Shown here: piece by piece, positions 56,677-64,000 of the stretch
How the letters are laid out: each line of letters opens with the position of its first letter
How positions within the stretch are numbered: the first letter of the stretch is position 1
Source of the DNA: Streptacidiphilus sp. P02-A3a
GTDB lineage: Bacteria; Actinomycetota; Actinomycetes; Streptomycetales; Streptomycetaceae
NCBI RefSeq assembly: GCF_014084105.1
Contig: NZ_CP048289.1
Coordinates: 6,147,922 to 6,211,921, forward strand
Direction of reading: 5' to 3'
Length of the DNA stretch: 64,000 bases
Notes under the pieces: model-generated
Databases searched by the model: none
Told to the model about the DNA's origin: nothing
The model's input: the letters and a program-made list of their open reading frames with translations, nothing else
Translations under genes and position numbers: made by a program

Positions 56677-57590
56677 CGGGCGGCCTCCGGCGCGGCGGCC
56701 AGCAGGGTACGGACGCCCTCGGCCACACCGCGCACCCGCAGCCCGGTACCGGCCAGGAAGGCGCCGAGCCGGTTGCTGGTCAGGCAGGTGTTGGCGGGTC
56801 TGCTGGCGTAGCGTCCGGCGGCGCGCGGACCGCGCACCACCAGCTCGCGCGGGGCGCCGAGGCCGTCGGCGATCGCCTCGGCCCAGTCCGCGCGGGAGAT
56901 CCGGTCCGGGCCGCCCAGGTGCAGCAGCTCCGGCGTGCCCGGCGCCAGCGCGGCGGCGGTGACCGCGGCCACGTCCGCGACCAGCACCGGCGTGGTCCAC
57001 TGGTCCTCCGGCGCGGCCACCGGTTCGCCCGCGCGCAGCCGGTGGGCGCAGGCGGCGAAGTAGTTGAGCCACTTCGCCGCGCCCTCCGGCTCCCAGCCGT
57101 AGACCAGGCTCACCCGCAGCACGGTCGCGTCCGGGGCTTCCCGGACCACCCGCTCGGCCCGCAGCTTGGCCCGGCCGTAGGCGTTGGCCGGGGCGGTGGG
57201 CGTCGCCTCGTGGTTCTCCGGCGAGCTGCCGTCGAAGACGTTGTCGGTGGAGACCAGCAGCAGCCGCCGGTCCCCGGCGGCGGCCACCAGGTTGGCCGCC
57301 GCACCGGCGTGCAGCTCGGCCGCGCGCTCCGGGTCGGCCTCGCACCAGCTCACGTCGGACGGGCCGTGCACCAGCACCAGGTCGTCCGGGGCGACCGAGC
57401 GCACCACCCGGGCGCAGGCCGCCGGGTCGGCCGCGTCCAGCGGGACCCAGTCGGCGGTCCCCGACGACGGCGGCCGACGGGAGGCCAGCACCGCGCCGCC
57501 GCCCCGCTCCGCGATCCGGTCCGCCACCGCGCGCCCGACGAAACCGCTGCCCACGATCAGGGTGCGGCCGCCGTGTCCGTCGCCGGTCAC
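56673..57590 (-). CDS. RmlD-like NAD(P)-dependent sugar reductase/epimerase (extended SDR)
   Basis: A 305-residue SDR with cofactor motif LIVGSGFVGRAVAD, LLLVSTDNVFDGSSPEN and catalytic AYGRAKLRAE (YxxxK). The C-terminal half has LHLGGPDRISRADWAEAIADGL. The closest functional group is dTDP-4-dehydrorhamnose reductase, but no rhamnose genes are present, so it may reduce another keto-sugar or keto-cyclitol. It overlaps the ROK gene stop and the NUDIX start by four bases each. Confidence 0.87.
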   Translation of the reverse strand: MTGDGHGGRTLIVGSGFVGRAVADRIAERGGGAVLASRRPPSSGTADWVPLDAADPAACARVVRSVAPDDLVLVHGPSDVSWCEADPERAAELHAGAAANLVAAAGDRRLLLVSTDNVFDGSSPENHEATPTAPANAYGRAKLRAERVVREAPDATVLRVSLVYGWEPEGAAKWLNYFAACAHRLRAGEPVAAPEDQWTTPVLVADVAAVTAAALAPGTPELLHLGGPDRISRADWAEAIADGLGAPRELVVRGPRAAGRYASRPANTCLTSNRLGAFLAGTGLRVRGVAEGVRTLLAAAPEAAR

Positions 57591-58615
57591 AGCGCCACCG
57601 CCTGCCGGACGCCGGTACGGGCGGCGAGCAGCCGCCCGGCGCCGATCAGGCCGTGGTCGTCGTCCGGGACGCCGAGCACGACCATCCGCTGGACCTCGGC
57701 CTCGGTCAGGCCGAAGCAGCCGAGCCGGGCCACCTCCTCGGTGAGGTAGCGCGCGTACAGCGGTCCGACGGCCAGCGCGAAGCCGCCCATCACCACGAAG
57801 CGGCGCACCCCGATCGCGGTGAACAGCGAGGTGACCGCCGAGGCCAGGTGGACCAGGCCGGTGCGCAGCACCGCCGTGGCGAACGCGTCCCCGGCCCGGA
57901 TCGCCTCGACCAGCGCGGCGTTGTCCGGCCGCTCGGGGTCGGCGGCGACCTGGGCCAGCCGGGAGCCGGCGTAGCCGGCCGGGTCGGCCCGGGCGGCGGC
58001 GCGGACGGCGGCCTCCATCGCCCGGCCGGAGGCGACCGCGCCCAGGTGGCCGCGCCCGCCGCAGTCGCACAGCGGCGCGTCGGGCGAGCGGTCGCAGGTC
58101 CAGTGGCCGAACTCGCCGCCGTGGCCGTCGGCGTCCAGCAGCACCTCACCGGAGCGGAAGACCTTGCCGCCGATCCCGGAGCTGACCGTGAGCAGGCAGA
58201 ACTGCTCGCCGGTGGCGTCCGGGTCGGCGTAGCGCCAGACCGCCGCGGTGATGTCGTTGACCACGGCCACCGGGACCCCGAGCCGCTGCTCCAGCAGCGC
58301 GGCCAGCGGCAGCGGTTCGCCCCGGCCGCCCCAGATCGTGGGCGCGGCCAGGACCCGGCCGTCGGCGGTGACCGGTCCGGCGAAGGCCACGGCCACCGCG
58401 CTGCTGCCGTGCCGCGGCAGGGCCGCGGCCAGCAGTTCGGAGAGCTGGTCGAGCACCCGCTGCTGCGACAGCGGCACCGGCGCGCCCGGGTGGCGGGCCA
58501 TGCCCGCGGTCGGGATCCGCCGGACGTCGCCGAGGACGCCCGCGACCGGGTCGTAGCGGGCGACCCGCAGGGTGGTGCCGCCGATGTCCACGACGGTGAA
58601 GGCAGGTTCAGACAC
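57587..58615 (-). CDS. ROK-family sugar kinase
   Basis: A 342-residue kinase without an HTH domain. The phosphate loop is [15 protein letters not shown], the catalytic Asp lies in [15 protein letters not shown] and the glycine loop is [11 protein letters not shown]. The zinc motif reads [15 protein letters not shown]: His replaces the third Cys and Gly replaces the usual Glu, so sugar recognition may differ from glucokinases. GGAGG precedes the GTG. It overlaps the nucleotidyltransferase gene by 8 bp. Confidence 0.9.
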   Translation of the reverse strand: MSEPAFTVVDIGGTTLRVARYDPVAGVLGDVRRIPTAGMARHPGAPVPLSQQRVLDQLSELLAAALPRHGSSAVAVAFAGPVTADGRVLAAPTIWGGRGEPLPLAALLEQRLGVPVAVVNDITAAVWRYADPDATGEQFCLLTVSSGIGGKVFRSGEVLLDADGHGGEFGHWTCDRSPDAPLCDCGGRGHLGAVASGRAMEAAVRAAARADPAGYAGSRLAQVAADPERPDNAALVEAIRAGDAFATAVLRTGLVHLASAVTSLFTAIGVRRFVVMGGFALAVGPLYARYLTEEVARLGCFGLTEAEVQRMVVLGVPDDDHGLIGAGRLLAARTGVRQAVAL

Positions 58616-59804
58616 GGGCCCCTCCTCGGGCTGGACGGGTCTCGGCGTCACGCGTTTCGCAATCCGGGGCGTTCGGGTCCGGGGCGTGCGGGTCCGGGGC
58701 GTGCGGGTGCGGAGTGTGCGGGTGCGGGGTCTCGACCTGCTGGACGAAGCCGTCCTCCAGCACGATCGCGGAGTCGATCTCGGTGTCGGGCGGGACGCTC
58801 GCCCCGGGCAGCAGCACGCTGCGCCGGACCACCGCGCCCCGGCCGATCCGGACTCCGGGGAAGGCCACGCTCTGCTCCAGCAGCCCGTGGTTGACCAGGT
58901 CGGCGGGGACCACCGCGCGCCGGACACCGGGGGCGGACGCCACCAGTCGGCGGTCCACCCCGGGCGCGACCGTCCACGGGATCTCGGCCACGGTCAGCGG
59001 CGCGGCCTCGCCGACGGCGGCCAGGTGGGCCCGGTGGTAGCGGTCGACCGTGCCGATGTCCTCCCAGTAGCCGCGCACCCGGTAGCCGCCGATCCGCTCG
59101 CCGCCCGCCAGCATCGCCGGGATCACGTCCCGGCTGATGTCGTGCTGCCAGCCGGTGCCGTCCAACTGCTCCAGGTACCGGTGCAGCACGCCCGCGTCGA
59201 AGACGCAGAACGCGGCGAAGACCAGGTCGCTGGTCGGTTCGTCGGGCTTCTCGACGAAGGAGGTCAGCTGCCCCCGGTCGTCGAACTCCACCATCCCGAA
59301 CAGGTGCACGTACCGCCGTTCGATGCGCTGGTAGGCGACGGTCAGCGCGGCGCCACTGGAGCGGTGCTGGGCGATCAGCGGGCCGTAGTCGAACAGGTAG
59401 ACGTGGTCGGCGTGCAGGACCAGCACCTCGCCGGTGCCCGGGGCGAAGACGTGGGCGGCCTTGCGGATCAGCGCGTCGGCGGTGCCGCGCTCGGGCGGCC
59501 CGACCGGGTGTACCGGCGCCGTCGGCGGCCCCTCGGCGTAGGCCTGGTCGTACGGGCCGAAGTGCACCCGGAAGCCGGGCCGCCACCAGGTCCGGCGCAG
59601 GTCGTCCATCAACCGGCGCTCCTCGTACTGGGAGAGCAGCAGCACCTCGCCCAGGCCCGAGCGGGCGGCGTTGGCCAGCGAGAAGTCGATCAGGCGGCAG
59701 CCGCCGCCGAAGGGCACCAGCGGCTTCAGCCGACCGGCCCCCAGCCTGCCCATCCTGCGCCCCTCGCCCCCGGCGAGCAGCACCGCGCGCACCCCGTCAG
59801 CCAC
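58608..59804 (-). CDS. GlgC-like sugar-1-phosphate nucleotidyltransferase
   Basis: A 398-residue enzyme forming an NDP-sugar from sugar-1-phosphate. The N-terminal core is [20 protein letters not shown] followed by [16 protein letters not shown], close to ADP-glucose pyrophosphorylase. [14 protein letters not shown] and FVEKPDEP are also present. The C-terminal beta-helix has [19 protein letters not shown]. It then ends in PHPHAPD-type repeats from a 15-bp DNA repeat. In this operon it likely supplies the donor for the two glycosyltransferases. Confidence 0.9.
   Translation of the reverse strand: MADGVRAVLLAGGEGRRMGRLGAGRLKPLVPFGGGCRLIDFSLANAARSGLGEVLLLSQYEERRLMDDLRRTWWRPGFRVHFGPYDQAYAEGPPTAPVHPVGPPERGTADALIRKAAHVFAPGTGEVLVLHADHVYLFDYGPLIAQHRSSGAALTVAYQRIERRYVHLFGMVEFDDRGQLTSFVEKPDEPTSDLVFAAFCVFDAGVLHRYLEQLDGTGWQHDISRDVIPAMLAGGERIGGYRVRGYWEDIGTVDRYHRAHLAAVGEAAPLTVAEIPWTVAPGVDRRLVASAPGVRRAVVPADLVNHGLLEQSVAFPGVRIGRGAVVRRSVLLPGASVPPDTEIDSAIVLEDGFVQQVETPHPHTPHPHAPDPHAPDPNAPDCETRDAETRPARGGARV
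58666..58725 (-). repeat. 15-bp tandem repeat at the 3' end of the nucleotidyltransferase gene
   Basis: Four units close to GGGGCGTGCGGGT(C/G)C encode His/Pro/Asp/Ala-rich repeats at the protein C-terminus. Confidence 0.88.
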
Positions 59805-61902
59805 GGCGCACCGAGTCCCACGCCGTCCGGCCGGAGCCGAGGGTGAGCAGCAGGTGCAGCTCCTGGTCCTCGGACTCGGGCAGCGGGCCGGTGAAGACCC
59901 CGCCGACCCGCTCCAGCCGGTGCACCGCCACCTGTCCCCGGCCGCCGACCGCCGGGGCCGCGGTGACCAGCTCGACCCGCTCGGCCTGCGGCATCCGGTA
60001 CTCCACCCGGCCGTCGCCGGTCCGGCAGCGGCCGTCCAGACGGGCGCGCAGGTCCGGGGCGGTGTCGGCGGTCTGCTCGCAGCGGGCGAAGTCGGCCCGT
60101 GCCCAGGCGGCCTCGAACAGCGTCCGGGCGGTGTCGGCGTCGAGGTCCCGGCAGCGCCGGTAGACCTCGGCGTCGCCGAGCCGGGCGGCGGCGGCCGCGA
60201 TCTGCTCGCCGTGGCCGGGCCAGGCCTCGGCGGGCAGCAGGTCGAACCAGCCGTGGCGGAGCAGCCGCTCCACCGTCAGTTCCGGGGTCCGCCCGTCCCA
60301 CAGCCGGGTGAACGCCGCCAGGTGCTGGTCGGCGGCGCGCTCCCAGGTGAAGCCGCGGGCGTTGGCCACCGCGTTGGCGGAGAGCCTGCGGTACTGCTCC
60401 GGCTGTTCGCGCAGCAGCCGCGCCGCCGCCCGGATCCGCTCGGCCAGCGCGTCGACCAGCAGCGGGTCGTCCTCGGTGAAGGAGCGGTTGACGGCGAAGC
60501 CGGTGGCCCGGTCGGCGTCCGGGCCGTGCAGCGGGTCGGCGACGTGGCCGAAGTGGGCCATGCCCAGCTGGGCGGTGGCGATCGGCACCGCGCCCGCCGC
60601 CATCGCCTCGCCCTGCGCGATCAGGAAGGTGTCCATCTCGAACTTGGACGGGAACAGGCAGAAGTCCGCGCTCACCGCGTACTCGGCGATCCGCTTCTCG
60701 TCCACCCGCTCCCACTCCAGGTGGATCCGGTCCGGGTAGCGGGCGGCCACCTGATGCGGGTACGGGTCGGCGATCCCGGCGTCGCTGATGCAGCGCAGCA
60801 CGAAGTTGGCCCGCAGCCCCTCGCCGAGCACCCGGTCGACCGCCCGGAACAGCTCCAACTGCCCCTTGTGGTTCACCGCGTAGCGCGCGTTGTGGAAGAA
60901 GGTCGGCAGCTCCGGGTCGAGTCCGAGGCCGCCCAGCACCGACGCCCGGTCGGCCTGCGGCAGTCGGCCGGAGGTCCAGGCGTCGCCGACGGCGCAGCCG
61001 CCGACGAAGGACTTGTGCGCGTTGCGGCGCACCGTGCGGTACACCGGCAACCGGGTGAACAGCTGCTCGAACGGGGTGTCCGCGAAGTCGGTGTAGAACT
61101 CCTGGTGCCCGGGCGAGAGGAAGTCCACCAGGTCGGCGTGCTCGGCCATCAGGTCGTAGACCCCGACGTGGTCCGGGCCGTACTCGTAGTGCAGGTGGGT
61201 GAGCTGCTGGTAGCCGCTCATCACCGAGCCGTGCGGGTCGAGCGGCGGCACCGGGTCCGGGACCGGCGCGGCGGCGCCGCCGAGGAACTCCAGCAGCCGC
61301 TCCACCTTGGGCCGGTACACCTTCTTGGTGATCGGCATGTTGCTCTGCACGGTGCCGACCACGTGCTTGCTGGGGTCGTCGCGGAAGGCGGCCGGCATCA
61401 GGTAGTGGTAGTACGGCTCGTGCGCGTGCACCACCGCCCGCTCGTCGGCGAACTGCTCGCGGATGAACCGGATGCTGTCCACCTGGTAGCCGAGCGGCTT
61501 GAAGAAGACCAGGTCGCGGCCCTTGGCGTGGTACGGCGGGTAGAAGCTGTCGGGGAGCTGGTCGAGCAGGTCGTTGGAGAGGAAGTACAGGTCCACGCCC
61601 TCCAGCCGGAGCCGGTGCGCGGTGGTGGTCAGCGGGATCCGCACCTCGGCCGGGAAGCCCTCGCCCCAGGTCTGCGGGTCGAGCACCAGCGGCAGTTCGT
61701 ACTGGTCGCGGTAGGGCAGGGTCTCCAGCTCGTGCAGGCGGCGCAGGTCGTCGAGGCGGCCGTGGGCGGGGGTGACGATGGAGACCCGGTGGCCCTGCGC
61801 GGCCATGGAGCGGGACAGGTTCCACAGGTAGACGGAGGTGCCGCCCTGGATGAAGCGGTGGTCGAAGCCGCCGCACTCGAAGTAGGTCTCGATGATGTGC
61901 AT
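59797..61902 (-). CDS. GT-B glycosyltransferase, glycogen-synthase-like (paralogue A)
   Basis: A 701-residue glycosyltransferase aligned along its length with the one at 53865-56057. Shared landmarks are [85 protein letters not shown] and [20 protein letters not shown]. Here GGTS corresponds to the donor-phosphate loop, whereas paralogue B has GGLA. A C-terminal beta-sandwich-like part ([14 protein letters not shown]) is also shared. Two paralogues suggest two successive or alternative transfers. Confidence 0.83.
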   Translation of the reverse strand: MHIIETYFECGGFDHRFIQGGTSVYLWNLSRSMAAQGHRVSIVTPAHGRLDDLRRLHELETLPYRDQYELPLVLDPQTWGEGFPAEVRIPLTTTAHRLRLEGVDLYFLSNDLLDQLPDSFYPPYHAKGRDLVFFKPLGYQVDSIRFIREQFADERAVVHAHEPYYHYLMPAAFRDDPSKHVVGTVQSNMPITKKVYRPKVERLLEFLGGAAAPVPDPVPPLDPHGSVMSGYQQLTHLHYEYGPDHVGVYDLMAEHADLVDFLSPGHQEFYTDFADTPFEQLFTRLPVYRTVRRNAHKSFVGGCAVGDAWTSGRLPQADRASVLGGLGLDPELPTFFHNARYAVNHKGQLELFRAVDRVLGEGLRANFVLRCISDAGIADPYPHQVAARYPDRIHLEWERVDEKRIAEYAVSADFCLFPSKFEMDTFLIAQGEAMAAGAVPIATAQLGMAHFGHVADPLHGPDADRATGFAVNRSFTEDDPLLVDALAERIRAAARLLREQPEQYRRLSANAVANARGFTWERAADQHLAAFTRLWDGRTPELTVERLLRHGWFDLLPAEAWPGHGEQIAAAAARLGDAEVYRRCRDLDADTARTLFEAAWARADFARCEQTADTAPDLRARLDGRCRTGDGRVEYRMPQAERVELVTAAPAVGGRGQVAVHRLERVGGVFTGPLPESEDQELHLLLTLGSGRTAWDSVRRG

Positions 61903-61909
61903 GGGTGGT

Positions 61910-63379
61910 TCAGGCCTCCACGGCGTGCCGCAGGTTGATCGCCGCGTGGTAGGCGCGGTCGTGGGCGTAGGCGTAGGCGAGTTCGTGCACCAGGCGGCGC
62001 AGCCGGAACATCCGCCAGGCCGGGTGCCCGGCCAGCTCCACGCCGCCGCCCTCGCGTCCGGCGGCGGTGTAGCCGTCCAGCAGCAGCCCGGCGACCGCGG
62101 CGGACCACAGCTGCGCGGTGCCGCGCAGCCGCTCCAGCGCCGCCAGCCGCTCGGGCGTCCAGCCGGGGGTGTCCGGCGGCGCGCCGGCCGCGCACAGCAG
62201 CGCGGTGCGGCAGGTCTCGTCGCTGTCCAGGTCGAGCACGATCGCCGCCTGGTGGGCCAACTCGTCGGCGGTGAAGCACTCCAGGCCCCGGAGCAGCCCG
62301 ACCAGGTCCTGCCAGGGCGACTGCGCGGAGGTCGGGTCGTCCGGGTCGAGGACCGGCGTGGACAGGTCGATCACGCACATCTCCCAGCCGCCGGGGGTCT
62401 CCCGGCGCAGGAAGTGCGACAGGTGCAGGTCGCCGTGGCTGGGGCCGGACGGCGGTGGCGCCAGGGGCAGTTCGCGGACCAGCGCCGCCTCCCGGTCCAG
62501 CGCGGCCAGGGCGGCGCGGCGGACGGCCACCGGGAACCGGTCGTCGGCGAGGATCCTCGGGCGCAGCTCGGCGGTCCGCGCGGCGGTCCCGGCGTGGTAG
62601 CCCTCGGCCGGGAACTCCGGTGCCGGGCCCAGCCGCTGGGCCAGTTCCCGGTGGAAGTCGCGGAGGAACCGCCCGGCCCCGCGCAGCGGTTCGGCCAGCC
62701 GCTGCCGCGCCGCCGCCACCGCCCGCTCCGGGGCGAGCCCGTCGGCCACCGGCTGCCACAGTCCGCGCAGGCTGTCCCGCAGCGGGACGTCGAGGCCGTC
62801 GCCCGCCGCGTAGGCGTAGACCACGCCGAGCGGTTCCAGCCGTCCGGTGCCAGGTTCGCGGTAGCCGTAGTCGCCGACCAGCCGCTGGGTGCGCCCGCCG
62901 GGGGCCATCAGCCGCAGCAGTTCCGGCTCCCGGTTGCCGGTGTCGAGCCGCCGGTAGGTCTTGTGGGCGTGCGCGGCCCCGCCGAGGTCGACCAGGGTGA
63001 GCGAGTTGGAGGACCAGCCCGGGTCGAACGGCAGTTGGCCGCGGAAGTCCGCCGGGGCGCCGTGGAACTCGATCCGGCCGCCCCGGGCGGTGGGCAGCCG
63101 CAGCCCCTCGGCCAGTGCCCGGACCACCGCCCGGTCGTAGTCGGCGGCCCCGGCCGCCTCCGGGCCCCGGCCGTGGTCGGCGACCGGCACGAACCAGCGG
63201 CTCGGCTCCCCGCCGACCGGGGCCACCAGCAGCAGCCGGAACTCGCCGAGGGCGGCCTGGTCGAGGACGTCGAACCGCCGCGCGGCGCGCCCGTTCCCGT
63301 CCATCCACGGCGCCCGTCGCAGCAGTTCCGCCAGTCGCGGCGGGGCACTGCCGAGCAGCAGGGTGTCCAGTCCTTCCAT
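61910..63379 (-). CDS. Maltokinase-like phosphotransferase
   Basis: A 489-residue protein. The N-terminal cap (RFDVLDQAALGEFRLLLVAP; RWFVPVADHG) and kinase body match the Mak/Pep2 maltokinase layout. The catalytic loop is PSHGDLHLSHFLR, giving HGDLH as in maltokinases, but the metal-binding DFE is replaced by VIDLSTP. The activity may be altered or the protein may be a pseudokinase. It starts three bases after the ABC permease stop. In a glucan-like cluster phosphorylation of a disaccharide or cyclitol is plausible. Confidence 0.72.
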   Translation of the reverse strand: MEGLDTLLLGSAPPRLAELLRRAPWMDGNGRAARRFDVLDQAALGEFRLLLVAPVGGEPSRWFVPVADHGRGPEAAGAADYDRAVVRALAEGLRLPTARGGRIEFHGAPADFRGQLPFDPGWSSNSLTLVDLGGAAHAHKTYRRLDTGNREPELLRLMAPGGRTQRLVGDYGYREPGTGRLEPLGVVYAYAAGDGLDVPLRDSLRGLWQPVADGLAPERAVAAARQRLAEPLRGAGRFLRDFHRELAQRLGPAPEFPAEGYHAGTAARTAELRPRILADDRFPVAVRRAALAALDREAALVRELPLAPPPSGPSHGDLHLSHFLRRETPGGWEMCVIDLSTPVLDPDDPTSAQSPWQDLVGLLRGLECFTADELAHQAAIVLDLDSDETCRTALLCAAGAPPDTPGWTPERLAALERLRGTAQLWSAAVAGLLLDGYTAAGREGGGVELAGHPAWRMFRLRRLVHELAYAYAHDRAYHAAINLRHAVEA

Positions 63380-63381
63380 GG

Positions 63382-64000
63382 TCAGCTCCCGGTCATCTCG
63401 TAGCGGTCCACGCCCCGGTGCCAGGTGGTCAGCGCGAGCGCCGCCAGGGCGGCGGTCACCACGGGCAGCCAGGGCAGCAGCCCGGTCCGTCCGAAGACCA
63501 GGTAGGACGCGGGGACGTAGGCGGTGAAGGCGTAGGGCAGTACCCAGGTCAGCAGCCACCGCAGGGAAGGTTGGTAGAGGTCCAGCGGGTACCCAGCGAA
63601 GTCGCCGAGCTGGCCCGCCGCGTAGAGCGCCGGGAAACTGTTGGTGGTCCAGAACGACAGCGAGGCGAACAGCGTCTTGATGGACGCCAGGATCACCGCG
63701 CCGCAGAGCACCAGCAGCGGCGCCAGCACCAGTTGCAGCGGCGTCAGCCGCAGCCGCAGCCCGTCGGCGGCGTACCAGGTGATGCCGATCCCGGTGGCCA
63801 GCTCGCCGAACGCGTCCGGGTACAGGAAGCGCTCGGAGAGCAGCGTGAACAGCGGGTTCACCGGCCGGATCAGGTACCGGTAGAAGTCGCCGGACTGCAC
63901 CAGCCGCCGGGCCAGGATCCACATCTGGTCGGTGAACAGCCGGTCCAGGCCGCGCGGCAGCAGCGAGAACCCGAGCAGGAAGAGCACCTGCCGGTAGTCC
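63382..64000 (-). CDS. ABC-2 type exporter permease (5' part cut by window edge)
   Basis: The visible 206 codons encode a polytopic membrane protein of the ABC2_membrane_6 (DUF990) group: LFTDQMWILARRLVQSGDFY, RYLIRPVNPLFTLLSERF and ALVLA-type helices, ending WHRGVDRYEMTGS. Family members are about 260 residues, so about 50 are missing and the start is off the window. They work as pairs with one ATPase; partners should lie to the right. It suggests export of the saccharide product. Confidence 0.82.
   Translation of the reverse strand, partial: DYRQVLFLLGFSLLPRGLDRLFTDQMWILARRLVQSGDFYRYLIRPVNPLFTLLSERFLYPDAFGELATGIGITWYAADGLRLRLTPLQLVLAPLLVLCGAVILASIKTLFASLSFWTTNSFPALYAAGQLGDFAGYPLDLYQPSLRWLLTWVLPYAFTAYVPASYLVFGRTGLLPWLPVVTAALAALALTTWHRGVDRYEMTGS

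Overview
The window is very GC-rich DNA with strong third-position G/C bias. It uses many GTG starts, start/stop overlaps of the ATGA and GTGA type, and Streptomyces-like promoters, including two apparently leaderless genes. The gene content (Fur/KatG, LacI/GntR/TetR/MerR regulators, secreted glycosidases, an iterative PKS) points to a soil actinomycete of the Streptomycetaceae (Streptomyces, Kitasatospora or Streptacidiphilus). I see no rRNA, tRNA, CRISPR array, insertion sequence or phage gene.

Left part (1-9.9 kb): a truncated NarL-type sensor kinase divergent from a small membrane protein; a Fur-family regulator divergent from katG with a complex leader; a LacI regulator; arylamine N-acetyltransferase; a kinase-like protein; and an unusual MerR-methyltransferase fusion. 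From 10 to 22 kb lies a complete sialic acid utilisation island. A family-5 binding protein, two permeases (one fused to an ATPase) and a second ATPase lead into nanA-nanK-nanE. Divergently come a FadR-type GntR regulator, a CE7 esterase and a secreted sialidase. Two palindromes sharing GAC(A/G)TCTGA(T/C)GTC mark both promoters and suggest one regulator. From 22 to 25 kb an aldose 1-epimerase remnant, a LacI regulator and a secreted GH54 arabinofuranosidase follow; the last two share a 14-bp operator.

From about 25.3 to 27.5 kb lie an acetyltransferase and a hydrolase/metallo-beta-lactamase pair behind a promoter with a TetR-type operator in its spacer. From 27.7 to 47.4 kb is a candidate natural product cluster. 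It holds a single KS-AT-DH(degenerate)-ACP polyketide synthase of orsellinate-synthase-like layout, TetR and LuxR regulators, a membrane desaturase, both subunits of B12-dependent glutamate mutase, a 2-oxoacid:ferredoxin oxidoreductase pair, an FAD/NAD(P)-binding protein, an acyl-AMP ligase, an MFS exporter and a quinone-oxidoreductase-like enzyme. Glutamate mutase and KorAB in a tight overlapping run beside this PKS is a combination I do not recognise.

The right end (47.4-64 kb) is a run of 13 minus-strand genes with overlapping or closely spaced ends: ABC-2 permease (cut by the window edge), maltokinase-like protein, two paralogous glycosyltransferases, a GlgC-like nucleotidyltransferase, ROK kinase, RmlD-like reductase, NUDIX hydrolase, HAD phosphatase, MalQ, PfkB kinase, GMC oxidoreductase and aldo/keto reductase. 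This looks like a saccharide biosynthesis and export cluster. Its inventory is reminiscent of acarbose-type pseudo-oligosaccharide clusters, but no cyclitol synthase is visible here. Several proteins in the window carry in-frame 12-21 bp tandem repeat expansions.
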